DNA of 44,239 nt from Bacteroidales bacterium (GCA_029218425.1 JAQXRH010000062.1:1-44239); one strand, 5' to 3'. Shown: positions 33,800 through 42,753, counted from the first letter of the stretch. Numbers and translations are program-made. Notes: generated by a model not told the origin, from the letters alone.

Positions 33800-35827
33800 A
33801 TGCAAAAAGGAACTATTGGGGTAACAACCGAGAACATTTTCCCCGTCATCAAAAAATTTCTTTATAGCGACCACGAGATATTTCTTCGCGAACTTGTGTC
33901 GAACGCCATCGATGCCACGCAGAAGCTGAAAACGCTTTCGTCGTGCGGCGAATACAATGGCGAGCTTGGCGACATGAACGTGCGCGTAAGCGTCGACAAG
34001 GAGGCGGGAACGCTGACCGTAAGCGACCATGGCATAGGCATGACGGCCGACGACATCGACAAGTATATCAACCAGATAGCATTCTCAGGCGCTGAAGAGT
34101 TCCTCAAGAAATACAAGGACAGCGCCAATGCCATCATCGGGCATTTCGGTCTTGGCTTCTACTCTGCTTTCATGGTGGCCAAGAAGGTGGTGATACGCTC
34201 GCTTTCCTACAAGGAGGGAGCGAAAGCCGTGCAGTGGGAGTGCGACGGTTCGCCGGAGTTCTCAATGGACGAGATTGAAAAATCCGAACGTGGCACCGAC
34301 ATCATACTGTACATAGACGACGACAACAAGAACTATCTCGAGCAGACCGAAATCAACGCATTGCTGAAGAAGTATTGCCGGTTTCTCCCCGTCCCTGTGG
34401 TATCGGGCAAGGAGCAGGAGTGGAAGGATGGCAAATATGTCGACACCGACCGCGACCGCGTAATCAACTCCACGGAGCCACTGTGGCTTAAAAAACCGGC
34501 CGACCTGAAGGACGAAGACTACCTCAAATTCTACCACGACCTCTACCCTGACCAGGACGACCCGCTATTCTGGATACACCTTAACGTGGACTACCCTTTC
34601 ACACTTACAGGCATACTCTATTTCCCGAAAATCAAAAACAACATAGAGGTCACCAAAAACCGCATACAGCTTTACTGCAACCAGGTGTATGTCACCGACT
34701 CGGTGGAGGGCGTAGTGCCAGAATTCATGATGCTCTTGCAAGGCGTCATCGACTCGCCCGACATACCATTGAACGTGTCGCGCTCCTACTTGCAAAGCGA
34801 TGCTGCCGTTAAGAAGATTTCGGGTTACATCACCAAGAAAGTGGCATCGCGATTGGACGACATCTTCAAGAACGACCGTAAGGACTTCGAGTCGAAATGG
34901 GACGACATAAAAATATTCATAGAATACGGCATGCTGACCAACGAGAAATTCTGCGATGCAGCCATGAAATTCGCCCTACTGAAGGACGTCGAAGACAAGC
35001 ATTTCACCCTGGAGGAATATCGCACGCTGATAGCCTCGCAGCAGACCGACAAGGACGGCACCGTGGTCTATCTCTATGCCACCGACAAGACGGCGCAGTA
35101 CGACTACCTGCGTTCGGCACAGCAACGCGGCTATTCCGTATTGCTGATGGACGGACAGCTCGACAGCCACTTCATAGGCTTGCTTGAGCAGAAAGTGGAG
35201 AAAAGCCATTTCGTGCGCGTCGACTCCGACATCATCGACAACCTCATACGCAAGGAGGACAAGAAAGAAGCCGAACTGACGCCGACTGAACGCACCATAC
35301 TCTCGTCGATGTTCCAATCGCAGATACCGGCCACCGAAGGCGCCAACTTCATCGTAGCATTCGAAGCACTCGCAGCAAACGACAGCCCCGTAGTGATAAC
35401 GCAGAACGAATACATGCGACGCATGAAAGAGATGGCAGCAATGCAGCCGGGCATGAACTTCTACGGAGAGCTGCCCGACAGCTACAACGTCATCGTCAAC
35501 ACCGAACACCCGCTGGTAAAACGAGTGAAAGAAGCAGCCGATGCGGCACTCACCGAAAAAGTACAGCCCATGCAGGACGACATCGACGCCAAAAATGCCG
35601 AGATCACCAAACTGCGCGACAGCAAAGAGGAAGCCGACAAAGCAAAGACCCTCGAACTTGAAAAAGAAGTGAGCGGTCTACGCGACAACATGAACAAAGA
35701 GATACACGAATATGCGGCATCCCAACCGCTCGTCAAACAGCTTATCGACCTTGCCCTCCTTGGCAACGGGCTGCTTAAAGGAGCACAATTGAGCGAATTC
35801 ATACGCCGTTCAGTCGACCTGTTGTAA
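33800..35827 (+). CDS. htpG: molecular chaperone HtpG (bacterial Hsp90)
   Basis: A 675-residue ATP-dependent chaperone. The ATG at 33800 gives the canonical MQKGTIGVTTENIFPVIKKF start; the open frame upstream is not conserved-like. The GHKL ATPase domain contains ELVSNAIDA (N35 coordinating magnesium), DHGIGMTADDI and IGHFGLGFYSAFMVA. The middle domain includes IKNNIEVTKNRIQLYCNQVYVTD and LNVSRSYLQSD with its conserved arginine, and the C-terminal dimerisation domain follows a charged coiled-coil-like stretch (~600-640). It is longer than E. coli HtpG (624), as is common in Bacteroidota. It is a single-gene unit bounded by a strong terminator at 35904. Confidence 0.96.
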   Translation: MQKGTIGVTTENIFPVIKKFLYSDHEIFLRELVSNAIDATQKLKTLSSCGEYNGELGDMNVRVSVDKEAGTLTVSDHGIGMTADDIDKYINQIAFSGAEEFLKKYKDSANAIIGHFGLGFYSAFMVAKKVVIRSLSYKEGAKAVQWECDGSPEFSMDEIEKSERGTDIILYIDDDNKNYLEQTEINALLKKYCRFLPVPVVSGKEQEWKDGKYVDTDRDRVINSTEPLWLKKPADLKDEDYLKFYHDLYPDQDDPLFWIHLNVDYPFTLTGILYFPKIKNNIEVTKNRIQLYCNQVYVTDSVEGVVPEFMMLLQGVIDSPDIPLNVSRSYLQSDAAVKKISGYITKKVASRLDDIFKNDRKDFESKWDDIKIFIEYGMLTNEKFCDAAMKFALLKDVEDKHFTLEEYRTLIASQQTDKDGTVVYLYATDKTAQYDYLRSAQQRGYSVLLMDGQLDSHFIGLLEQKVEKSHFVRVDSDIIDNLIRKEDKKEAELTPTERTILSSMFQSQIPATEGANFIVAFEALAANDSPVVITQNEYMRRMKEMAAMQPGMNFYGELPDSYNVIVNTEHPLVKRVKEAADAALTEKVQPMQDDIDAKNAEITKLRDSKEEADKAKTLELEKEVSGLRDNMNKEIHEYAASQPLVKQLIDLALLGNGLLKGAQLSEFIRRSVDLL

Positions 35828-35903
35828 GAGCATACCCCCATACCCACACCGGCGGGGGGAGTGGGAGCAAAACCACCGCTCCCCCACGCCATCAAAAATC
35901 ACA

Positions 35904-35965
35904 CCTCTGCGTGTAGCGCCGGAGCAACAAAACCGCTCCCAAGCCTACACGCAGAGGCATTTTTT
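35904..35965 (+). terminator. strong rho-independent terminator of htpG
   Basis: CCTCTGCGTGTAG (35904-35916) pairs with CTACACGCAGAGG (35945-35957), followed by CATTTTTTT. A smaller hairpin (GGGAGC/GCTCCC) lies between htpG and this stem. Confidence 0.85.
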
Positions 35966-36066
35966 TGGAGCCCACATTCCAAAACGAAGTGCAACATACT
36001 TAAGAACATGCTTAAAAACACATAAAAAACATACGATGCTCTAATATTTTATATACGAAAAAATCG

Positions 36067-36074
36067 TAAATTTG
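36067..36074 (+). promoter_or_regulatory. promoter of the type I restriction-modification operon
   Basis: TAAATTTG at 36067-36074 is a perfect TAnnTTTG. The ~140-base leader to hsdM contains CGGCATTATTGCCG (36127-36140), a small hairpin followed shortly by TTTTT, which could attenuate transcription. Confidence 0.5.
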
Positions 36075-36222
36075 CAATTAAAGCATTTAACTCTGAGAAT
36101 GGCCAAAAATTAGGAAAAAATTCAACGGCATTATTGCCGGTAACTTTTTAAGTAAAAACCCCTTTGTAGTTGCAAAAGGTTTGGTCGCCTTCAGATGCTA
36201 AATTGGAGTTTTTTTCATATAG

Positions 36223-37791
36223 ATGGCAACAAGTACCCAACAGAAGCAGGAACTATTCAAGGCGATATGGGCTATTGCCGAGGACTTACGCAACTCGGTG
36301 GATGGCTGGGATTTCAAGAGCTACGTTCTTGGAATACTCTTTTATCGCTTTATATCGGAGAATATAACCAACTACGTTAACAAGATGCAGCACGAGGCCG
36401 GCGACACCGACTTCGACTATGCCAAGTTCTCCGACGAAGAAGCCGAGTCGGCTCGCGAACAGCTTGTAAAGGAAAAAGGTTTTTTCATTCTACCGTCGCA
36501 GTTGTTCTGCAACGTGCGCCTTCGTGCCAAGAGCGACCCTAACCTCAATGTTACCCTTGCTGAGATATTCAAGTCAATCGAAGCATCAGCCATCGGCACT
36601 GAAAGCGAGGATGATCTCAAAGGTCTGTTCGCCGATATTGATGTGAACTCCAACAAACTCGGCGGCACAGTAGAGAAACGTTGCGAACAGCTCACGAAGA
36701 TACTCAACAACATAGGCGGCATAGACCTCGGATGCGAGTACGACGATAATCAGATTGACCTTTTCGGCGACGCCTACGAATACCTCATGGCGATGTACGC
36801 CTCCAATGCAGGCAAGAGTGGCGGCGAATATTATACGCCTCAGGAGGTGAGCGAACTGCTTGCCCGTATCGTGAGCCACGGACGCGACTATGTGAACAAG
36901 GTCTATGACCCTGCTTGCGGCTCCGGCTCGTTGCTGTTGCAGTTCGCCAAGGTACTGGGCAAGCATAATGTCAAAAAAGGATTCTTCGGGCAGGAGCTGA
37001 ACATCACCACCTACAACCTGTGCCGAATCAACATGTTTCTGCACAACATCAACTATGCCGACTTCGACATCCACAATGGCGACACGCTTCTCGAGCCATA
37101 CCACTGGGATGACGAGCCGTTTGATGCCATTGTCTCCAATCCTCCATACTCAACAAAGTGGGTCGGCGATGACAACCCTCTGCTGATAAACGACCCCCGA
37201 TATGCTCCTGCCGGTGTTCTTGCCCCGAAGAGCAAGAGCGACCTTGCCTTTACCATGCACATGCTTTCGTGGCTTTCTACCGAGGGAACGGCTGCTATAG
37301 TAGAATTTCCCGGAGTGCTATACCGCGGCGGCAAGGAGCAGAAGATACGCCAGTATCTTGTTGACAACAACTATGTTGACACGGTGATACAGTTGCCGCC
37401 TAATCTGTTTTTCGGTGTAACCATTGCCACCTGTATCATTGTGCTGAAGAAGTCGAAGCGCGAAAACAAGACACTGTTTATCGATGCCTCGCAGCTCTTT
37501 GTGCATGAGGGCAACAAAAACAAACTTTCGCCCGACAATATTGCAGCCATCATCTCCGAGTATGCCGACCGCAAAGTCGTGCCGCATTTCTCCGCATTGG
37601 TCGACAACGCCACCATTGCCGAGAATGGCTACAACCTCTCCGTCAGCAGCTATGTCGAAGCGGAGGACACCCGTCCGCAGACCGACATCAAAGAACTGAA
37701 CGCCCGAATTGCCCGCATCGTAGAGCATGAGAATCAACTCCGCGCCGAAATCGACGCCATAATCCGCGAACTTGAAGCCGAAACAGTATGA
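36223..37791 (+). CDS. hsdM: type I restriction-modification system DNA methyltransferase subunit
   Basis: A 522-residue N6-adenine methyltransferase that forms the M2S1 modification complex with HsdS. The N-terminal helical domain begins TQQKQELFKAIWAIAEDL, and SAM-binding motif I is DPACGSGS (D229-S236). Catalytic motif IV is NPPY (306-309). GGEYYTPQEVSELLARIV before motif I and GVLYRGGKEQKIRQYLVDNN are characteristic of HsdM. The C-terminal ~70 residues form the helices that contact HsdS. The stop overlaps the ATG of the ORF6N gene (ATGA, 37788-37791), so translation of the two is coupled. Base composition matches the neighbours. Confidence 0.95.
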   Translation: MATSTQQKQELFKAIWAIAEDLRNSVDGWDFKSYVLGILFYRFISENITNYVNKMQHEAGDTDFDYAKFSDEEAESAREQLVKEKGFFILPSQLFCNVRLRAKSDPNLNVTLAEIFKSIEASAIGTESEDDLKGLFADIDVNSNKLGGTVEKRCEQLTKILNNIGGIDLGCEYDDNQIDLFGDAYEYLMAMYASNAGKSGGEYYTPQEVSELLARIVSHGRDYVNKVYDPACGSGSLLLQFAKVLGKHNVKKGFFGQELNITTYNLCRINMFLHNINYADFDIHNGDTLLEPYHWDDEPFDAIVSNPPYSTKWVGDDNPLLINDPRYAPAGVLAPKSKSDLAFTMHMLSWLSTEGTAAIVEFPGVLYRGGKEQKIRQYLVDNNYVDTVIQLPPNLFFGVTIATCIIVLKKSKRENKTLFIDASQLFVHEGNKNKLSPDNIAAIISEYADRKVVPHFSALVDNATIAENGYNLSVSSYVEAEDTRPQTDIKELNARIARIVEHENQLRAEIDAIIRELEAETV

Positions 37792-38192
37792 GCACACCAC
37801 AGAACAAAATAGCAGTAGACAAACACACGTCTGCACTTTCTTCAGCACTAATGGCTGAAGTGAAAAGTAGCATTGTCCTTGTCCGGGATATTCCGGTTAT
37901 TACAGATGCCGATGTTGCAAGCCTTTATGGAGTAGAAACAAAAAGAATAAATGAGGCTGTTCGTAATAACCCTGAAAAATTCCCGGCGGATTATATGTTT
38001 GCACTGTCTAATGATGAGGTGAATATTTTGCGGTCGAAATTTTCGTCCACAAAATTGTCATCCAAAAGTCGCGTTCTGCCTAAAGTTTTTACCGAAAAGG
38101 GGTTGTACATGCTCGCTACAATCCTAAAAAGTAAAACTGCGGTTGAGGTCACGTTTGCCATAATTGAGACTTTCGCACAAGTGAGAGCTTAA
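37788..38192 (+). CDS. ORF6N-domain protein, truncated, inside the hsd operon
   Basis: A 134-residue protein whose residues ~25-115 form an ORF6N domain, a phage-derived putative DNA-binding module: VLVRDIPVITDADVASLYGV, INEAVRNNPEKFP and VFTEKGLYMLATILKSKTA are all present. ORF6N proteins in Bacteroidales usually continue for another 40-60 residues; here the frame stops after IETFAQVRA. The lost tail is recognisable out of frame immediately downstream (38185-38268). Start overlaps hsdM as ATGA and hsdS follows, so it is transcribed with the methylase. It may act as an operon regulator, or may be non-functional. ORF6N genes between hsd genes occur in some Bacteroidota type I loci. Confidence 0.85.
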   Translation: MSTPQNKIAVDKHTSALSSALMAEVKSSIVLVRDIPVITDADVASLYGVETKRINEAVRNNPEKFPADYMFALSNDEVNILRSKFSSTKLSSKSRVLPKVFTEKGLYMLATILKSKTAVEVTFAIIETFAQVRA

Positions 38193-38268
38193 TTTCTTCA
38201 TTGGCAAAATCAAACATACCGTTAAACGAGTGAAAAAATCGGATTCAAATAGTTCAAAAAAGGAGTAA
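38185..38268 (+). pseudogene. out-of-frame C-terminal tail of the ORF6N gene
   Basis: In the +1 frame relative to the ORF6N gene, 38185-38268 encodes ELNFFIGKIKHTVKRVKK followed by a polar end and a TAA. This resembles the usual C-terminus of Bacteroidales ORF6N proteins (ELNLxxxKIKHTIKR). The middle of the protein is missing, so an internal deletion of a length not divisible by three most likely occurred. The purine-rich AAGGAG near its end doubles as the ribosome-binding site of hsdS. Confidence 0.65.
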
Positions 38269-38270
38269 AT

Positions 38271-39497
38271 ATGAGCAAGTTGCAAGAATTGATTGACCGC
38301 CTTTGCCCGGATGGAGTGCCCCATGCCAAATTCGGAGATGTTCTTGAATTTCGTAGAGGTCAAACTATCACTGAAAAAGATTCAACGCCGGGAGAATATC
38401 CTGTTATTGCAGGAGGTCAAAAACCTGCTTATTATCATAATGAATATAATCGCATCGGTGAAACAATTGCTGTTGCTGGCTCAGGAGCATATGCAGGTTT
38501 TGTATCTTGGTGGACCACACCAATTTTCTTATCCGATGCTTTTTCTGTTCATCCCAAGAGCAGTAACTTATTACCGAAATATGTTTACTATTGCATGGTA
38601 AATATGCAGCAACAAATACATAACACTAAAAAAGGTAGTGGTGTACCCCATGTACACGGTTCGTCGATAGCAAAATTTGTTATCCCGGTTCCACCGATTG
38701 AGGTACAGGAGGAAATCGTAAAAATTCTCGACCGCTTCGCGGACTATGCAGCGGAGCTGCAAGCGGAGCTGCAAGCGCGTAAAGAACAATATGAATATTA
38801 TCGTAATCTCTTACTCACCTTCAATCCCACAGCCTGCGGCTGCGGGACCGATGGTGAGCAAGAAATAAACGTAACTACCTGGGGGGGGCATAGTTACGAA
38901 ATTATTTGGAAAACTATGGGCGAGATTGGCAAGTTCATAAGAGGCAATGGTCTTCAGAAAAAAGACTTTACCGATAGCGGTGTAGGTTGTATCCATTACG
39001 GACAAATCTACACTCACTATGGTACGTTTGCCACTGAAACCAAGTCGTTCGTTTCTCGCGATTTCGCAAAAAAACTGCGCAAAGCAAAATATGGAGATTT
39101 AATTATTGCCACGACAAGCGAAAATGTCGAGGACGTGGGAAAAGCTGTGGCGTGGTTAGGCGATGCTGAAATTGCAATAAGTGGTGATTCCTATGTTTTT
39201 TCTCATAAACAAAACCCTAAGTTCATTGCATATCTTTTACAAACCCATCGATTCTTGCAATTTAAGAGAATGAATGTTTCAGGTACGAAAGTAACTCGTA
39301 TCTCCGGGGAAAGTCTTGAAAAATATGTTATTCCCATTCCACCCCTCGAACTACAAGAAAAAATCGTAGCTATTCTTGACCGCTTCGAAACATTGGTAAA
39401 CGACCTCACTCAAGGGCTGCCCGCCGAAATCGCCGCTGTCAAGGAGCAGTACGAATACTACCGTAACAAACTTTTAACATTCAAAAGAATCGCATAA
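38271..39497 (+). CDS. hsdS: type I restriction-modification system specificity subunit
   Basis: A 408-residue HsdS with two target-recognition domains (~1-145 and ~215-355), each followed by a helical conserved region: VPPIEVQEEIVKILDRF and IPPLELQEKIVAILDRF, both ending in KEQYEYYRNxLLTF. The first conserved region has the direct repeat AELQAELQ. The linker (~188-207) contains a DNA hairpin and a G8 tract at 38881-38888, exactly mid-gene. The ATG at 38271 follows AAGGAG by five bases. HsdS sets which bipartite sequence the complex methylates and cuts; recognition bases cannot be read here. Confidence 0.95.
   Translation: MSKLQELIDRLCPDGVPHAKFGDVLEFRRGQTITEKDSTPGEYPVIAGGQKPAYYHNEYNRIGETIAVAGSGAYAGFVSWWTTPIFLSDAFSVHPKSSNLLPKYVYYCMVNMQQQIHNTKKGSGVPHVHGSSIAKFVIPVPPIEVQEEIVKILDRFADYAAELQAELQARKEQYEYYRNLLLTFNPTACGCGTDGEQEINVTTWGGHSYEIIWKTMGEIGKFIRGNGLQKKDFTDSGVGCIHYGQIYTHYGTFATETKSFVSRDFAKKLRKAKYGDLIIATTSENVEDVGKAVAWLGDAEIAISGDSYVFSHKQNPKFIAYLLQTHRFLQFKRMNVSGTKVTRISGESLEKYVIPIPPLELQEKIVAILDRFETLVNDLTQGLPAEIAAVKEQYEYYRNKLLTFKRIA
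38751..38774 (+). repeat. 12-bp tandem repeat in the hsdS spacer
   Basis: GCGGAGCTGCAA occurs at 38751-38762 and 38763-38774, followed by a partial GCG. It encodes AELQ-AELQ in the helical region between target-recognition domains. Unit length and place match the TAEL repeat that sets recognition-site spacing in EcoR124I/EcoDXXI. Confidence 0.9.
38825..38847. repeat. inverted repeat in the hsdS linker
   Basis: TCCCACAGCC (38825-38834) and GGCTGCGGGA (38838-38847) form a stem of 9 pairs with one mismatch around TGC. It lies 34 bases upstream of the G8 tract and encodes part of the unusual linker PTACGCGTD. Confidence 0.65.
38881..38888 (+). repeat. G8 homopolymer in hsdS (candidate phase-variable tract)
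   Basis: Eight consecutive G bases span codons 204-206. A nine-G version would stop at once after residue 207 and a seven-G version after residue 222, in both cases leaving only the first recognition domain and conserved region. An in-frame ATG at 38916 could start the second half. Confidence 0.9.
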
Positions 39498-39501
39498 AAT
39501 T

Positions 39502-42500
39502 ATGGCAGAGCTTTATCAAATGGTGTCGGAAAACCCTGAATCGACCATTGTAGCCGAGTTCGAGCCGGGCTATCGCAGCTCCGCTCAATATCAGAGCGAG
39601 GCCGAAATGGAGGCTGACTTTATCCGTCAGCTCGAACGCCAGGCTTACGAGCGCATCAATATCACAAGCGAGGCCGACCTTATTGCCAATCTCCGCCGTC
39701 AAATTGAACGGCTTAACAACATACAGTTCACCGACAACGAATGGAGAGCTTTCTTTGCCGAACATCTCGGAAACCCCAACCACGGTATCGTAGAGAAAAC
39801 CCGCACCATTCAGGAGGATAACCGCAAGACTATTGTGCGCGAGGACGGCTCGACGGCCAACATCACCATCATTGATAAAGTCAACATCCACAACAACCAT
39901 CTGCAAGTCATAAACCAATACGTGCCGGAAGGTGGAGCCTACGACAACCGCTACGATGTGACGATACTCGTCAACGGCCTACCGCTTGTTCATGTGGAAC
40001 TGAAACGTCGCGGAGTGAGCATCAAAGATGCTTTCAACCAAATCAACCGCTATCAGCGAGATTCATTTTGGTCAGGGTGTGGACTCTACGAGTTCGTGCA
40101 GATATTCATTATCTCCAACGGCACAATCACCAAATATTATAGCAACACCACCCGCGATGCCCACATCAAAGAACAAACCAAGGGTAAAGGCAAGGGAAAG
40201 AAGCAGACCTCAAACTCATTTGAGTTCACTTCTTACTGGGCACGACTCGACAACGAACCGATATATGACCTTGTGGATTTCACTCAGACATTCCTTGCGA
40301 AACACTCGCTGTTGAATATGCTGACAAAATACTGCATCTTCACCTCCGAGGAAATCCTCATGGTAATGCGTCCCTATCAGATAGCAGCCACCGAAAAGAT
40401 TCTTCAACGCCTCTATGCGTCGACCAACGCCCGCACATGGGGCAAACGCGAGGGAGGCGGTTATATATGGCATACCACAGGTTCGGGCAAGACGCTTACT
40501 TCGTTCAAGACTGCCCGGCTTGCATCGCGTTTGCCCGGCATTGACAAAGTGTTCTTTGTCGTTGACCGCAAAGACCTCGACTATCAGACCATGAAAGAGT
40601 ATGACCGCTTCGAGAAGGGCGCGGCCAACTCCAACGGCTCCACAGCAGTACTTACTAAGCAGATAAACGACCCCAACGCGCACATCATAATCACCACCAT
40701 TCAAAAGCTAACCAACTTCATTGCCCGTAATCCGCAACACAGAGTCTACGGGCAGCATGTGGTGTTGATATTCGACGAGTGCCACCGTTCGCAGTTCGGC
40801 GACATGCACAAGGCCATCGTCAAGAAGTTCAAGAAATACCACTTGTTCGGCTTCACCGGCACGCCGATATTCGCTCAAAACGCCGGAAGCATAAAGAATG
40901 TGGAATTTACCACCACGGAGGGAGCTTTCGGCGACCAGCTCCACAGTTATACCATTGTCGACGCTATCCGCGACGGCAATGTGCTTCCGTTCAAAGTGGA
41001 CTATATCCGCACCATGCGCGAGGAAGACGAAATAGCTAACGAGCAAGTAAGCAACATCGACCGCGAGCGGGCACTGCAAGCACCGGAACGCATCGCCAAA
41101 GTAAGCAGCTACATTCTGGAACACTTTGCTCAGAAGACGCGCCGCGACTCACGCCACTACGATTTCTCTCAGCTTGTCAACGTGGGCGAAGTTGCTACAG
41201 CCCGCGACCGCTCAAAAGTCAAGGAGGTAAAAGCCAAAACGAGGATGCAGGGGTTCAATGCCATCTTCGCAGTGGCCTCCATACCATTTGTGAAGCTCTA
41301 TTACACCGAGCTAAAAAGACAGATGGAGCAGTTGCAGCCCGACAAGCGGCTGAAAATCGCCACAATTTTCAGCTATTCTCCCAATGTCGACGTTGACGAT
41401 GAGACTCCGGAAGACACCGAAGGCCTCGACCAAAGTAGCCGCGACTTCCTCGAAGCCTGTATCAAGGATTATAACGAGATGTTTGGCACGAGCTACGACA
41501 CAAGCGCCGACAAATTCCAAAACTACTATAAAGACCTGTCGCTCCGCGTCAAAAACCGCGAAATTGACCTGCTTATAGTGGTCAACATGTTCCTGACGGG
41601 CTTCGATGCCACAACGCTCAACACCCTTTGGGTTGACAAAAATCTGAGGTATCACGGCCTGCTGCAAGCCTACTCGCGCACCAACCGCATCCTCAACTCC
41701 ATAAAAAGCCACGGAAACATCATCTGTTTCCGCAATCTTGAAAAAGCCACTAACGACTGTCTCCAATTGTTCGGCAACAAAGACGCCGGAGGACTTATCC
41801 TCTTAAAAACATTCGAGGATTATTACAATGGGTATGATGATGCCGACGGCACATATCATATTGGTTGGATCGGATTAATCAAGAAACTTCTTGAAAAGTT
41901 TCCTCTGTCGGGCACCCCTCGCGGTCTGCACATCGTTGGCGAGAAAGCCGAAAAAGAGTTTATAAAACTTTTCGGCACCATACTCCGTGCCCTCAATATA
42001 TTGCAGACATTTGACGAATTTGAGGGCAAAGAGTTAATCGACCTTAACGGGGATTTCCTCGACTATCGTGGCTTCTATAACGAAATGCACGAAAAGTACC
42101 GCCCCAAAGGAGGCGATGCCGTCAACATCAATGATGACCTCGTGTTTGAGATGGAGCTGATGAAAACGGTGGAAATCAACATCGACTACATATTGTTCCT
42201 CGTGGGTCAACTCACCGGCAACGAGAACACCGACCGCGAAATCATCATAAAGGTAATAAAAAGCGTACAGGCCACGCCCGACCTGCGCAACAAGGAAAAA
42301 CTCATTCGCGAGTTCATCAACCGTCACACACCGGAGAATGATGTCCACGACCAATGGCAGGAATATGTCAAGGAGACCCAACGGACGGAAATCGAGAACA
42401 TTATCTCAGAGGAAAATCTGCGACGCGACAAGGCTCTCGCCTTTGTCAGCCAGGCCTTCCGCGATGGCGAAGTGCGCGACGGAGGCACAGCCATAGCCGA

Positions 42501-42645
42501 CATATTGCCTCCGATGGGACTCTTCGGCAATGCCGGCGCAAAGCGAGCCGAGAAGAAAAAGAATGTGCTGCGACGCATCAAAGATTTCTTCGACCGATTC
42601 TTCGACATATCCGGCGGCAATTTCTTCAATCCCGACGAGCAATAA
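39502..42645 (+). CDS. hsdR: type I restriction-modification system restriction/translocase subunit
   Basis: A 1047-residue HsdR that cuts unmodified DNA after ATP-driven translocation. The N-terminal PD-(D/E)xK nuclease has D152 (RYDVTILVNG) and E166-L-K168 (HVELKRRG). The SF2 motor has Walker A TTGSGKT (K330), motif II DECH (425-428), motif III FTGTP and later LIVVNMFLTGFDAT and YSRTNR motifs. The C-terminal helical region (~850-1010) binds the methylase core. Length matches the EcoR124I-type subunits (about 1030). It starts four bases after the hsdS stop. The LEGxR-type QxxxY motif (QINRY) follows the nuclease lysine, as in active enzymes, so it appears intact. Confidence 0.95.
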   Translation: MAELYQMVSENPESTIVAEFEPGYRSSAQYQSEAEMEADFIRQLERQAYERINITSEADLIANLRRQIERLNNIQFTDNEWRAFFAEHLGNPNHGIVEKTRTIQEDNRKTIVREDGSTANITIIDKVNIHNNHLQVINQYVPEGGAYDNRYDVTILVNGLPLVHVELKRRGVSIKDAFNQINRYQRDSFWSGCGLYEFVQIFIISNGTITKYYSNTTRDAHIKEQTKGKGKGKKQTSNSFEFTSYWARLDNEPIYDLVDFTQTFLAKHSLLNMLTKYCIFTSEEILMVMRPYQIAATEKILQRLYASTNARTWGKREGGGYIWHTTGSGKTLTSFKTARLASRLPGIDKVFFVVDRKDLDYQTMKEYDRFEKGAANSNGSTAVLTKQINDPNAHIIITTIQKLTNFIARNPQHRVYGQHVVLIFDECHRSQFGDMHKAIVKKFKKYHLFGFTGTPIFAQNAGSIKNVEFTTTEGAFGDQLHSYTIVDAIRDGNVLPFKVDYIRTMREEDEIANEQVSNIDRERALQAPERIAKVSSYILEHFAQKTRRDSRHYDFSQLVNVGEVATARDRSKVKEVKAKTRMQGFNAIFAVASIPFVKLYYTELKRQMEQLQPDKRLKIATIFSYSPNVDVDDETPEDTEGLDQSSRDFLEACIKDYNEMFGTSYDTSADKFQNYYKDLSLRVKNREIDLLIVVNMFLTGFDATTLNTLWVDKNLRYHGLLQAYSRTNRILNSIKSHGNIICFRNLEKATNDCLQLFGNKDAGGLILLKTFEDYYNGYDDADGTYHIGWIGLIKKLLEKFPLSGTPRGLHIVGEKAEKEFIKLFGTILRALNILQTFDEFEGKELIDLNGDFLDYRGFYNEMHEKYRPKGGDAVNINDDLVFEMELMKTVEINIDYILFLVGQLTGNENTDREIIIKVIKSVQATPDLRNKEKLIREFINRHTPENDVHDQWQEYVKETQRTEIENIISEENLRRDKALAFVSQAFRDGEVRDGGTAIADILPPMGLFGNAGAKRAEKKKNVLRRIKDFFDRFFDISGGNFFNPDEQ

Positions 42646-42753
42646 AATTGGGTGGGCGACGAAGATTGCTACATCATTGCTGCAAACAACAATGGCGCGC
42701 TGTAGAGCCTCCTCCCCTAAGAAGCTCTGTCAAAAGGTCAGAATCAGCGGCGG

